This document shows, in pieces, positions 15,705 to 23,659 of a stretch of 34,843 bases of DNA (position 1 is the stretch's first letter; every line of letters begins with the position of its first letter). The notes beneath the pieces are model-generated. The model saw only the letters and a program-made list of their open reading frames with translations, was not told where the DNA came from and searched no databases. The stretch is taken from positions 1 to 34,843 of the forward strand of contig DGMY01000080.1 in NCBI GenBank assembly GCA_002388665.1, read 5' to 3'. This DNA comes from Opitutia bacterium UBA4506. Its GTDB lineage: Bacteria > Verrucomicrobiota > Verrucomicrobiia > Opitutales > Puniceicoccaceae. A program made the position numbers and the translations under genes.

Positions 15705-16742
15705 TTAGCCGGGAAGAGGGCGGAAACGGGTGTTGACGAGGAGTAGCTCGATCCCGAGCAGGGCCAGCGCAGCGTAGAGGGCCCAGAAAAAGAGTTCCTG
15801 AAATTCGGAGTAGTGCCGGAGTTTGACCTCGGTCGTTTCGAGTTGATCGATCTCGTCGTAGATGGATCGAAGTTCCTCGGGGTTCGTCGCGCGGTAGAAT
15901 TTGCCCCCGGTGATCTCGGCAATCTGGTTCAATGTATCTTCATCGACCCGACTTTCCATGTAGCCACCGAAGACCATGTCTCCATTCGAGCGTCGCAAGA
16001 TCGCACCGGAGCGATCGGTCTTGGGCATGGGAACACGACCACTCTTCCCCGCGGCGATGGTGTAGATTTTGACGTCAAAAGTTTCAGCTGCTTCGGCGGC
16101 TGCTATGGGGGGAATCTCCTGTACGTTGTCCTCCCCGTCGGTGAGGAGGATGACGATACGGCTCTTTGCGGGCAGATCGCGGAGCCGGTTGACGCTCATT
16201 CCGATAGCGGGGCCAATGGCGGTTTGGGTGCCGTCAATCAATCCGGTTTGTATCCGCTCCAGGTTTTGCAGCAGCCATCCGTGGTCGAGCGTGAGCGGAC
16301 TGACGAGAAATGATTCTTTGGCGAAAGCGACGAGCCCAATGCGGTCGTTGGGGCGCTTTTCAATGAACTCTTTCACGGTCTTTTTGACGATCTGCAGCCG
16401 GGTAGCGAGTTCTTCGCGGGAGGCGAAATCGAGTGCATTCATCGAGCCCGATACGTCGATTGCGAGGACGATGTCGATCCCGCTGGACTCTACTTCACTG
16501 TGCCCTTTTCCCAGTTGGGGTCGGGCCAATGCCGTAAGAAGCAGTAGGATGGCGAGCAGCCGCATGAGGAAAAAGAATCCGCCGATGCGGGAGCGTGAGC
16601 CACGGGTCACGTCCTTGGCGATTGCTACCGAGGAGAATGAGAGGGCGGCGTTCTTTCCTCGGCGACCGCGGAGAATGATCCAAAGCGGCAAGAGGAGGGC
16701 TAGCCAAAACCATTCGGGATCTCGAAAAAGGAAGTCGCTCAA
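15705..16742 (-). CDS. BatA: VWA domain membrane protein
   Basis: 345 residues. An N-terminal membrane segment (WFWLALLLPLWIIL), a second near residue 55 (FFFLMRLLAILLLLTALARPQ) and a C-terminal one near 320 frame a cytoplasmic or periplasmic VWA domain. Its MIDAS is intact: DVSGS near residue 95, the threonine in DGTQTAIG and LLTDGEDN. The hallmark sequence of the BatA/aerotolerance VWA group, ALARPQLGKG, is present. The ATG overlaps the stop of the upstream small membrane protein gene by 4 nt, showing translational coupling. It presumably pairs with BatB and is worked on by the MoxR ATPase. Function beyond stress tolerance is not settled for this group. Confidence 0.9.
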   Translation of the reverse strand: MSDFLFRDPEWFWLALLLPLWIILRGRRGKNAALSFSSVAIAKDVTRGSRSRIGGFFFLMRLLAILLLLTALARPQLGKGHSEVESSGIDIVLAIDVSGSMNALDFASREELATRLQIVKKTVKEFIEKRPNDRIGLVAFAKESFLVSPLTLDHGWLLQNLERIQTGLIDGTQTAIGPAIGMSVNRLRDLPAKSRIVILLTDGEDNVQEIPPIAAAEAAETFDVKIYTIAAGKSGRVPMPKTDRSGAILRRSNGDMVFGGYMESRVDEDTLNQIAEITGGKFYRATNPEELRSIYDEIDQLETTEVKLRHYSEFQELFFWALYAALALLGIELLLVNTRFRPLPG

Positions 16743-17353
16743 AGATCTCCCTCCGGTTTGGTGTTCGGCTGTGCCATTGCCGGAACGGTTTGCTCGACAA
16801 AATGGTCAGCGGTATCGAGGAGCTTTTGGTTCTCTTTGAGATCCAATTGGCGCCGCGCGTACTTTGCCTCATCCATGAGGGAGAGAAAGGTTTTTAGGTC
16901 ACCGACCGCCTCGGCAGGAATCTTGGGGCGGTCCTCTTCGGTAGATTCGCTCGATCCGATGTGACTGAGGAATTCTTCAGTAGTTTGTTCCGGGGCGCGA
17001 ATGCCGGTAATAGCTTCGATGGTTTCTCTGAGGACCCGCGAGAGTCTGGCGGGGATTTCTTCCGTGTGGCCGTCGGAAATGAGTTTCTTCATCGCGGCCG
17101 ACTCGGCGCGGTATCGATGGAGAGGGGAGATGATCTTGGGGCGGCACAGCCGTTTAATGATCCAGATCAGCAACAAGATTCCCAGGATGCCGGCGGCTGC
17201 GATAGCGGGGATCGCCCAGGTCCCTTGCTCCTGCCAGAAGCTGGGCACGATAGGTCCGCGGATCGGGCGGAGACCCTCTTGGGCGAGAAGCGGTGAGGCC
17301 CCAGCGCTCGCGGCCGTGCAGAGGGCGAGTAGGAGTGGGCGGTTGTGGGTCAT
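16739..17353 (-). CDS. DUF4381-like single-span membrane protein of the Bat operon
   Basis: 204 residues: a likely signal sequence (ending ASPLLAQ), a proline-rich periplasmic segment (RPIRGPIVPSF), one strong membrane span (about 47-68, WAIPAIAAAGILGILLLIWII) and a cytosolic helical domain. Proteins of this shape regularly sit between the DUF58 and BatA genes in MoxR/VWA operons and are often annotated DUF4381 or hypothetical. I assign it by position and shape rather than by a strong motif. It overlaps both neighbours by 4 nt, so its product is probably made in step with DUF58 and BatA. Confidence 0.75.
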   Translation of the reverse strand: MTHNRPLLLALCTAASAGASPLLAQEGLRPIRGPIVPSFWQEQGTWAIPAIAAAGILGILLLIWIIKRLCRPKIISPLHRYRAESAAMKKLISDGHTEEIPARLSRVLRETIEAITGIRAPEQTTEEFLSHIGSSESTEEDRPKIPAEAVGDLKTFLSLMDEAKYARRQLDLKENQKLLDTADHFVEQTVPAMAQPNTKPEGDL

Positions 17354-18282
17354 CGCTTTCTCTCCCTCCGTTCGAGATAGCGCCTGAGGTGGTGGATATA
17401 GGGTTCACCCGTTCGCAGGGAGAGACTACCCAAGCCGAGCTGGTTGAAGGCCTTGTTCATCTTTTCGAGACGATTGCGGTTCTCGGTCTCGTACCGTTCT
17501 CTGATTCGGCGGCTCGAGGTATCGAGCTCCACCGTTTCACCCGTTTCGGAATCTTCCAGAGTGATTCGACCCACTGAGGGTAGAGTGTGTTCGCGTTCGT
17601 CGGAAAGGAAGATCGTCGTCAGGTCGTGCCGCCGATGGGTGCGGGAGAGGGCGCGGAAGACGGCATCTCCACGGGGTTGTTCCGGGTCGGGTAATCGACC
17701 GTCGGGCCCCTGAAGAAAGTCTGAGATGAGGAAAACCACCGCCTTGCGCTTTAGTAGCCGGTTGAGGTGGTCGAGGGCGTCGGGGAGGTCGGTTCCTTTT
17801 CCTTCCGGCTCGAAATAGAGGATCTCGCGAATCACACGAAGGATGTGGGAACGGCCCTTTCGGGGAGGGACGTAGGTCTCGATCCGGTCAGTGAAAATGA
17901 GGAGTCCCACTTTGTCGTTGTTCCGGCTCGCCGCAAACGCGAGAACACTGGCGATCTCTGCCGCGAGTTCCCGTTTCGATTCTGCGGCTGAGCCAAAGGA
18001 GCCCGAGGCCGAGAGATCGACGAGGAGCATCAAGGTCAGCTCCCGTTCTTCGCGGTAGATTTTGACGAAGGGGCGGTCCATTCGAGCCGTGACGTTCCAA
18101 TCAATTGAGCGGATCTCGTCGCCGGGGGCATACTCGCGGACTTCTTCAAAGTCCATGCCCTGTCCCTTGAACACGCTGTGGTAGGCCCCGGAAAGAGCAT
18201 CTGTGACCATCCGGTTGGTCCGGATCTCAAGACGACGCACCTTCCGGAGAATTTCCCGGGTCTGGTCTTCCTGTTCAGCCAT
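17350..18282 (-). CDS. DUF58 domain protein (VWA-like) of the Bat operon
   Basis: 310 residues, no signal peptide. The DUF58 core is unmistakable: YEPGDE-type EYAPGDEIRSIDWNVTAR (about 50-67), then the VWA-like start LMLLVDLSASGSFG with a partial MIDAS, and FLISDF further on. DUF58 proteins are encoded directly after MoxR ATPases in aerotolerance and related operons, and are thought to be adaptor or substrate partners of the ATPase. The gene begins 9 nt after the MoxR stop and ends overlapping the next gene by 4 nt. Length is typical. Confidence 0.92.
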   Translation of the reverse strand: MAEQEDQTREILRKVRRLEIRTNRMVTDALSGAYHSVFKGQGMDFEEVREYAPGDEIRSIDWNVTARMDRPFVKIYREERELTLMLLVDLSASGSFGSAAESKRELAAEIASVLAFAASRNNDKVGLLIFTDRIETYVPPRKGRSHILRVIREILYFEPEGKGTDLPDALDHLNRLLKRKAVVFLISDFLQGPDGRLPDPEQPRGDAVFRALSRTHRRHDLTTIFLSDEREHTLPSVGRITLEDSETGETVELDTSSRRIRERYETENRNRLEKMNKAFNQLGLGSLSLRTGEPYIHHLRRYLERRERKR

Positions 18283-18291
18283 TGGGGGCGC

Positions 18292-19281
18292 TTAGGGAAC
18301 GGGGACGGTGTCGAAGATGCGGCTGATGATCTGCTCGCTGGAGTATCCCTCCGCTTCCGCTTCGTAGGAAGGGATCACCCGGTGGCGAAGAACATCCATC
18401 CCGATCGTTTTGATGTCGTGGGGGGTGACGTAGCCCCGGCCTTGGAGGAACGCCCATGCTTTGGAGGCGAGAATGAGGGAAATCGTCGCCCGGGGGCTGC
18501 CGCCAAACTGAATGAAGTGATCCATGTCCAGACCGTAATCGCTCGGCTTGCGCGTCGCGAACACCAGATCGACCGTGTATTGTTGGATCTTGGGATCTAC
18601 ATAGATCTGATCCACGGCTTCTCTCGCTCTCAATATATCGTCCAGATCAATGACGGCATCTACTGTGGTGGATGGTTTGGTTGTCGCCATCTCCTGGAGG
18701 ATCCGGAGTTCCTCCTTTTTGCTGGGGTAGTCGACGCGAAGCTTGAGCATGAAGCGATCGACCTGCGCTTCGGGGAGCGGATAGGTTCCTTCCTGATCGA
18801 TCGGATTCTCAGTCGCCAGAACGAGGAACGGCTTGGGTAGGTAGTGAGTCTCGTCACCGAGAGTTACCTGCCGCTCCTGCATCGCTTCGAGCAGCGCGCT
18901 CTGGACCTTTGCCGGGGCCCGGTTGATTTCATCTGCCAACACGACGTTGGCAAAGATTGGGCCTTTGCGGGTCTGGAATTCGCTCGTTCGTGGATTGTAA
19001 ATCAACGTACCGACCACATCCGCGGGCAGCAGGTCGGGCGTGAATTGGATACGGGAAAAATCCGCCTTTACGGCTGAGGCGAGGGTGCGGACGGAGAGGG
19101 TTTTGGCCAATCCAGGGACACCTTCGAGTAGTACGTGGCCATTGGCCAGCATACCGACGATCAACCGATCGATCAGGTACTCTTGTCCAACAATTACCTT
19201 GCGGATTTCTTCCCGGAGGCGAGGCACCCAGGCCGCAGTTTCTTCCACCACTTTTTGAATTTCGTCAGGATCTTGGCTCAT
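18292..19281 (-). CDS. MoxR family AAA+ ATPase, first gene of the Bat operon
   Basis: 329 residues, the usual MoxR length. Walker A GVPGLAKT (about 54-61), Walker B VVLADEINRAPAKVQSALLEAM, sensor 1 in ATENP, and the family-typical YPLPEAQVDRFMLKL are all present, followed by the C-terminal lid. MoxR ATPases act as chaperone-like remodelers of VWA-domain protein complexes, and here the partners are BatA, BatB-C and DUF58 encoded downstream. The promoter must lie in the 183-nt gap to the AraC gene, where I see no strong consensus hexamers. The start at 19281 is the first ATG that fits the family's N-terminus. Confidence 0.95.
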   Translation of the reverse strand: MSQDPDEIQKVVEETAAWVPRLREEIRKVIVGQEYLIDRLIVGMLANGHVLLEGVPGLAKTLSVRTLASAVKADFSRIQFTPDLLPADVVGTLIYNPRTSEFQTRKGPIFANVVLADEINRAPAKVQSALLEAMQERQVTLGDETHYLPKPFLVLATENPIDQEGTYPLPEAQVDRFMLKLRVDYPSKKEELRILQEMATTKPSTTVDAVIDLDDILRAREAVDQIYVDPKIQQYTVDLVFATRKPSDYGLDMDHFIQFGGSPRATISLILASKAWAFLQGRGYVTPHDIKTIGMDVLRHRVIPSYEAEAEGYSSEQIISRIFDTVPVP

Positions 19282-19464
19282 GGTTCGTATCGAAAGCTCT
19301 GTTCGGGTTAATGGAAACCTTTGAATTAGTCGGGCCTCTCCAATTTTTCAAGAGAGGAGTCGAAAACTCCGCTGAAGTCTGGACCCGAATTGCTACTTTT
19401 ACCCTAAAATCAGGCTAAACGCGTTGCTTTCGGTAGGAGGATTAAGGGACCGGTCGGGAGCGTT

Positions 19465-20478
19465 CTAGGGTGTGCGGAGCGAGCGGGCAGAGGGGAGGGT
19501 TTTATTCTCCCTGCTTTTTCCCAGCCGATAGTTCAGCGGAGTGACTCCGAAGCGTGATTTGAATACGCGGTGGAATTGCTCTACGGAACCGAAGCCTGAG
19601 TCCAATGCCACTTCGAGTACCGTCCGATTGGTCCCGAGTAGGAGTGGAATGGCGCGCTCGATTCGCATCGATTGGAGGTAAACGGTGAAGGTTTGGTTCA
19701 TGGCCAGTTTGAACTTTCGGGAAAATGCCGCCGGGGTCATTCCGACCGATTCTGCCAGGTCGTTGATACTGATGGGTTCCGTAAGCTTTCGGTGGACGTA
19801 CTCGAGAGCCTTGCGGATGGTCGTGTCGAGTCGTCGGTTTTGTTGAACCAGTTGTTCTTGGACGATCTCAAGTCCATGCCTGAGGCATTCGCCCAGCCCG
19901 TCCAGGGTGAAGGTGGAGAGCATTTGCTGCATGGTATTGTGAAATCGATGACCGGCTAGTCCGATTGTGGGTAGGGGAGTGGCGGCTTCGAGGAGAAACC
20001 CGAGGTACGCGCGGTGGGTGTCGTGGATTTTGGTTTGAGTGCGCAGCAGCACGGCTTCCTCCCAGCAGGTCAGGGCGTCGCGCCAGTTGGGAAGCGAATG
20101 ATTGAACTGAAAGAGGGCCAGTTGCCTTGCTCGCGCTTCCTGTTGAGGGTCGTGTAGGTGCGCGTTTCCAGGCACGTGGGCGAGGCGCAGTTCGATCAGC
20201 CGGTCTTGCAGGCTACGTTGCCACTCCCGGGGACTGCCCGCTCTCCGATGCGTTTCGCCCATAGCAGGTCGATAGGGAAGGGTCCGGTAGACCCAACCAT
20301 CGCCGGGCCGGAAGTCCCAGCTCTCCCAGTTGGGTTCACAATCGCTTTCTCGGATGACGGTAGTAAGCACTGGGAACTCGATCCCCGCTTCGGCCAATCG
20401 ACTGACCAATTGTTCTACTGGGAGCGGGCCACCGTAGATGCAGTCGTGTAGTTCGCTGTTTTTGTCATTAGATGACAT
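19465..20478 (-). CDS. AraC family transcriptional regulator
   Basis: 337 residues from the ATG at 20478; a GTG at 20499 would add 7. The C-terminal 100 residues form the double helix-turn-helix: TIRKALEYVHRKLTEPISINDLAESVGMTPAAFSRKFK, then VLEVALDSGFGSVEQFHRVFKSRFGVTPLNYR, an almost textbook AraC signature. The N-terminal two thirds have no domain I can name and may sense a ligand. It is divergent from the PhyH-family dioxygenase with 54 nt between starts, so it most likely activates that gene and senses its substrate or product. Comparable AraC-PhyH pairs are common in polysaccharide- and small-molecule-degrading Verrucomicrobia and Lentisphaerae (general knowledge, not checked). Confidence 0.9.
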   Translation of the reverse strand: MSSNDKNSELHDCIYGGPLPVEQLVSRLAEAGIEFPVLTTVIRESDCEPNWESWDFRPGDGWVYRTLPYRPAMGETHRRAGSPREWQRSLQDRLIELRLAHVPGNAHLHDPQQEARARQLALFQFNHSLPNWRDALTCWEEAVLLRTQTKIHDTHRAYLGFLLEAATPLPTIGLAGHRFHNTMQQMLSTFTLDGLGECLRHGLEIVQEQLVQQNRRLDTTIRKALEYVHRKLTEPISINDLAESVGMTPAAFSRKFKLAMNQTFTVYLQSMRIERAIPLLLGTNRTVLEVALDSGFGSVEQFHRVFKSRFGVTPLNYRLGKSRENKTLPSARSLRTP

Positions 20479-20526
20479 AATTGTCGTAATAAATGTCACG
20501 AATAACTGTTTTCGCGATGATATAAT
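20464..20526. promoter_or_regulatory. Shared regulatory region of the araC-type gene and the PhyH gene
   Basis: It contains a perfect TATAAT (20521-20526) facing the dioxygenase with no good -35, as expected for an activator-dependent promoter. A palindrome GTCAT-TAG-ATGAC (20464-20476) and an inverted pair TGACAT/ATGTCA (20473-20478 and 20493-20498) lie upstream of it, covering the AraC start codon. They are candidate AraC sites. Confidence 0.55.
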
Positions 20527-20532
20527 GGCACC

Positions 20533-21384
20533 ATGAACAGAAAATCAATTGTTACCGAATCGATGCGAACCCCCGCTCGTAGCCTGAATGAGAAGTTGAA
20601 TTGGGTTGCGCAGAAAGCGACCGTCAAACCTCTTCAGTACGCTCTGAGTGAGGAGGAGCTGACTCAATACCGCGAGAATGGCTATATCGTTAAACGCGGG
20701 CTGCTTGCCGACTTGGCCAGTAGCTTGCAAGATCAGGCGGATGTTCTCTTGGAAATGGAGGAGCTTCACGACCCCAATAATCTCCGGCTGGAGAGAGCTA
20801 CCAGCGAGCAGATCATCTGGAAGATCGATCCCTTTGTAGATCTGAATCCGTTCTGGGGACGGATGGTGCGCGACCGTCGAATTTGCGACGTGCTGGCTTC
20901 GATTTATGAGGGAAGAGAACCGCGGCTACTTAAGGATAAACTCATTTACAAGCCGCCTCACACTCACGGGAACGATCTTCATCAGGATTATACTTGGTGG
21001 CAGGGGCTCCCCACGAGTGCCATTTCGGTCTGTATTGCGGTCGATTATACCACTATCGAGAACGGTGCCACGACGTTGTATGCCGGCAAGCATAAGAATG
21101 GCCTCATGCACGAAGAGGGGAAACTCACAATGCTTGATCGCAAGACGGTCGAAGGGGTGGAGCCAGAGGTGGTTTGCGCAGAACCAGGTGATGTAATCTT
21201 CTTCGGATGTTTTACGCCCCACGAAGCCGGCCCCAATCGTACGGATGGATTCCGCCGCCAGATCTTTTTGTCTTACAATGACTCGGCGGACGGAGAGTGG
21301 CGGGCCGCTCACTATGATCACTTCTTCAGCTACCGGTTGAAGAAGGCGTCGGATGAAAAACGGGCCGAGGCTTTTTACCTCTAA
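20533..21384 (+). CDS. Phytanoyl-CoA dioxygenase (PhyH) family Fe(II)/2-oxoglutarate oxygenase
   Basis: 283 residues from the ATG at 20533. The non-heme iron facial triad is visible: HQD (LHQDYTWWQ, near residue 152) and a distal histidine in FTPHEAGPNR (near 232), with the nearby Arg of FRRQIF suited to bind 2-oxoglutarate. The N-terminal LTQYRENGYIVKRGLL is typical of PhyH proteins. Such enzymes hydroxylate or oxidise diverse small molecules in the cytosol; substrate is unknown. Expression is presumably driven by the divergent AraC regulator. Its TATAAT ends only 6 nt before the ATG, predicting a leaderless mRNA unless the real start is the ATG at 20563. A small cysteine-rich ORF follows after 18 nt. 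Confidence 0.92.
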   Translation: MNRKSIVTESMRTPARSLNEKLNWVAQKATVKPLQYALSEEELTQYRENGYIVKRGLLADLASSLQDQADVLLEMEELHDPNNLRLERATSEQIIWKIDPFVDLNPFWGRMVRDRRICDVLASIYEGREPRLLKDKLIYKPPHTHGNDLHQDYTWWQGLPTSAISVCIAVDYTTIENGATTLYAGKHKNGLMHEEGKLTMLDRKTVEGVEPEVVCAEPGDVIFFGCFTPHEAGPNRTDGFRRQIFLSYNDSADGEWRAAHYDHFFSYRLKKASDEKRAEAFYL

Positions 21385-21402
21385 CAGATCGGAGGCTTCA
21401 TC

Positions 21403-21585
21403 ATGAAAACCAACCAGACCGCTTCGGCATCCGTGCGTCGTAAGAGTTCTCGCACGGCCGACCACCCGAAAGTTGCCGACCTTAAAGGAAAGTTGATCTT
21501 CGCAGGAGGAGGATGCCGACGGGCGGATGCTTGTGACCAATGCGGGCGCTGTTGCCTCACCCAGGGAAAATCCCGAGTCGTCTGA
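21403..21585 (+). CDS. Small cysteine-rich protein with CxxCxxCC motif
   Basis: 60 residues. It has a clear ribosome binding site, GGAGG (21391-21395) 7 nt before the ATG, and begins 18 nt after the dioxygenase stop, so the two are probably co-transcribed. The first 37 residues are polar and basic; the C-terminal third reads GGGCRRADACDQCGRCC and carries Cys38, 44, 47, 50 and 51. The last four form CxxCxxCC, the pattern of the YkgJ-type metal-chelating family, but that family is normally much longer, so this is either a truncated member or a distinct small metal-binding or modified peptide. I do not recognise it by name. Confidence 0.55.
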   Translation: MKTNQTASASVRRKSSRTADHPKVADLKGKLIFAGGGCRRADACDQCGRCCLTQGKSRVV

Positions 21586-21610
21586 ATTCTCAAAACGGGA
21601 TGCGTGCTGT

Positions 21611-21639
21611 CTCTCTGGCGCGGTCGACGGGCCGGAGAG
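21611..21639. terminator. Stem-loop between convergent genes
   Basis: CTCTCTGGC (21611-21619) pairs with GCCGGAGAG (21631-21639) as a 9-bp stem with one G-U pair and an 11-nt loop. It lies between the small cysteine-rich gene and the convergent glycosyltransferase gene. No good T-run follows on either strand, so its terminator role is tentative. Confidence 0.35.
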
Positions 21640-21643
21640 GCGG

Positions 21644-23659
21644 CTACGAATCCAGCTTTTTTCCGTAGTAGTGCTGGTAGAGTTTTCGCGAGGTGGCCTC
21701 CTGTCGGCCGATCATACTCGATAGGCGAAAGCGGATCACGGTGCCGAAAACGAGAGAGAAACGCCGGGCTCTTCCCCCTGATTGCCATTTGGCGGTACCC
21801 GCCTTGGTTTCCAATCCAAGGTAGCGGGTTTCGCCCAATCGCCGAAGGTGACGGCTGAGTTCGACGTCTTCCATAAGCGGGAATCGGTCGAGTCTCTCCC
21901 AGACTGCGGTGCAATTTCGGCGGAGAAACATCCCTTGGTCGCCCCAATAGGATTCACCGATGACGGCCCTTCCTTCGTTCATGAACTCGACTATACTCAG
22001 GATCGGTGAACCGGGATTGAATCTTTGGCCACATCCTCCTCCGATTACCTCGGTTGAGAGAGATCGGATGGATTGGATCGCTTGGGGATGAAGTTCGCAA
22101 TCCGCATGGAGGATCAGGACCCAATCGGTAGTGAGATTCCGGATGCCGGCATGGATCTGTGACCCGCGGCCGAGAGTGGCCGTGGTCGTGCGAGCGCCAA
22201 AACAATGGGCGATTGAGACCGTGGCATCTGTCGAGGATGCGTCGACGATGAGGCAATCATCGGGAAGGTCGGAACCTTTTTGGATCGATTGGAGACAAGG
22301 GGAGATCGTATCCGCTGACTGGTAGGTGGGAATGACGATGCCTACTGTTGAGGCCCCGCCTTCTTCTGCGGGTCGGCTGATTCGCTTGTACGATCGGAAG
22401 CGGTTCACTTCAACGAGTCCGAGGAGGAGGAAGGGAATCCAGACCGCGGGTTCCACCCAGGGTGGGAGCTCCCAGTAGCCGGTAGCCTCGAAACGACCCC
22501 AAACGAGAAAGTATCCCGCTTGTGAGACACAGAGCCATAGCCATGAGAGCGAGGGGCGCAGAGCGACGAAGGGGATCAACCAGGTGAGGTACCAGAAATG
22601 GAGGATGGGGCTGCAGACGAGGAGGCAACCGAGAATCCGGCGAGCGAGGGTTGAGGGGCTCCCCCCTTTCCAGAGAATGGTGCCCACCAGGAGGGCGAAT
22701 AGGATTCCACCCGATTCGGAGGCGAATTCTTCCGAGATCCCTGCGGTGCGGAAGAGCCACGGGAGTAGTCCTTGAAAGGTGCCGTTCCCGCCAAATGATC
22801 CGACAGCTTCGAACCATGCGGGTAATCCACTCGCGAAGGGGATCCACAGGGCGATCAGGATGAGCGGTGCCCAGTACCATCCCCGCCATGCACGCTGAAA
22901 CCACCACAGGGGGAGAAGGACGAGACTGATCAGCTTGAGCTGTAGAGAGGCCGCCAGGAAAATCCAGGAGAGGCGTACCTTTCCGGCCTCCAGAGAGGCA
23001 ATTGATCCAACCAGAGCGAGGACGAGTATGGAGTCGTAGTGGGCTTCACCTGCAATCCCGATGAGGACGATCGGGTTGAGGCTGTAGAACAAGGCAAAGG
23101 CTAGCGGCAGGCGGCGCCGTCGCAGCAGGTATAGTACTAGAAATAGGGTTCCTATATCCGCGAGGAGGAACGCAGTCTTGTGGATCAGGTCTCCTGAGGT
23201 GGAAGGTGCTAGGGTTGCCAATACCGCAAATACTCCTTGGGCGAGGGGAGGGTAGACCGTTCCATTCTCTTTGTGGTTCATCTTCTCCCAATCGCCATCT
23301 CTGTACGATATGAGATCGGGATCCGCGGCCGTCCGGGCAAAGGGATTCTCGCCGGCCAATACCAATTTGCCCTCCCATCGATAGCGGTGGATGTCGTCGC
23401 TCGGAGGGGTTGGCAATAGGAGCAATCGAGGCAGTAGGCTTACGACTACGATGAGAATCAGAGCGCTGCGGATACGAGGGCGGTCGATGGGAAAGAATCC
23501 CCAACAGGCAATCAGGCCAATTGATTGCAGAAGGAATCCAACGCTCCTCCCCGATCCGGGATGATCGAAGGAGGGGAGAAAGGTGAATGGCAGGCAACCC
23601 GCCGTGAGAGTCAGCACTCCAGCTAGAAACGCGGTCCAGCGGAAGAGTGTTGGGTTCAT
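21644..23659 (-). CDS. Fusion of a polytopic membrane glycosyltransferase and a GT2 domain
   Basis: 671 residues. The first roughly 420 hold about 11-12 membrane segments and a luminal-type acidic motif (PPSDDIHRYRWEGKLVLAGENPFA near 88-110) resembling GT-C polyprenol-sugar mannosyltransferases such as GT87. The C-terminal 240 residues are a GT2 domain (VGIVIPTYQSADTISPCLQSI, LHADCELHP, YWGDQGMFLRR, MEDVELSRHL), of the family often found next to rSAM/selenodomain genes (TIGR04283). The two parts would act together in assembling a lipid-linked or exported glycan; the product is unknown. The gene starts inside the stop of the upstream GT2 (4-nt overlap). Such families are normally separate proteins, so the join is noteworthy. 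Confidence 0.85.
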   Translation of the reverse strand: MNPTLFRWTAFLAGVLTLTAGCLPFTFLPSFDHPGSGRSVGFLLQSIGLIACWGFFPIDRPRIRSALILIVVVSLLPRLLLLPTPPSDDIHRYRWEGKLVLAGENPFARTAADPDLISYRDGDWEKMNHKENGTVYPPLAQGVFAVLATLAPSTSGDLIHKTAFLLADIGTLFLVLYLLRRRRLPLAFALFYSLNPIVLIGIAGEAHYDSILVLALVGSIASLEAGKVRLSWIFLAASLQLKLISLVLLPLWWFQRAWRGWYWAPLILIALWIPFASGLPAWFEAVGSFGGNGTFQGLLPWLFRTAGISEEFASESGGILFALLVGTILWKGGSPSTLARRILGCLLVCSPILHFWYLTWLIPFVALRPSLSWLWLCVSQAGYFLVWGRFEATGYWELPPWVEPAVWIPFLLLGLVEVNRFRSYKRISRPAEEGGASTVGIVIPTYQSADTISPCLQSIQKGSDLPDDCLIVDASSTDATVSIAHCFGARTTTATLGRGSQIHAGIRNLTTDWVLILHADCELHPQAIQSIRSLSTEVIGGGCGQRFNPGSPILSIVEFMNEGRAVIGESYWGDQGMFLRRNCTAVWERLDRFPLMEDVELSRHLRRLGETRYLGLETKAGTAKWQSGGRARRFSLVFGTVIRFRLSSMIGRQEATSRKLYQHYYGKKLDS

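Noticed and set aside
19335..19370. Overlapping small hairpins (CCTCTC/GAGAGG and GGAGT/ACTCC) between moxR and the araC-type gene
   Set aside because: The stems are short, have no T-run, and cannot be distinguished from chance.
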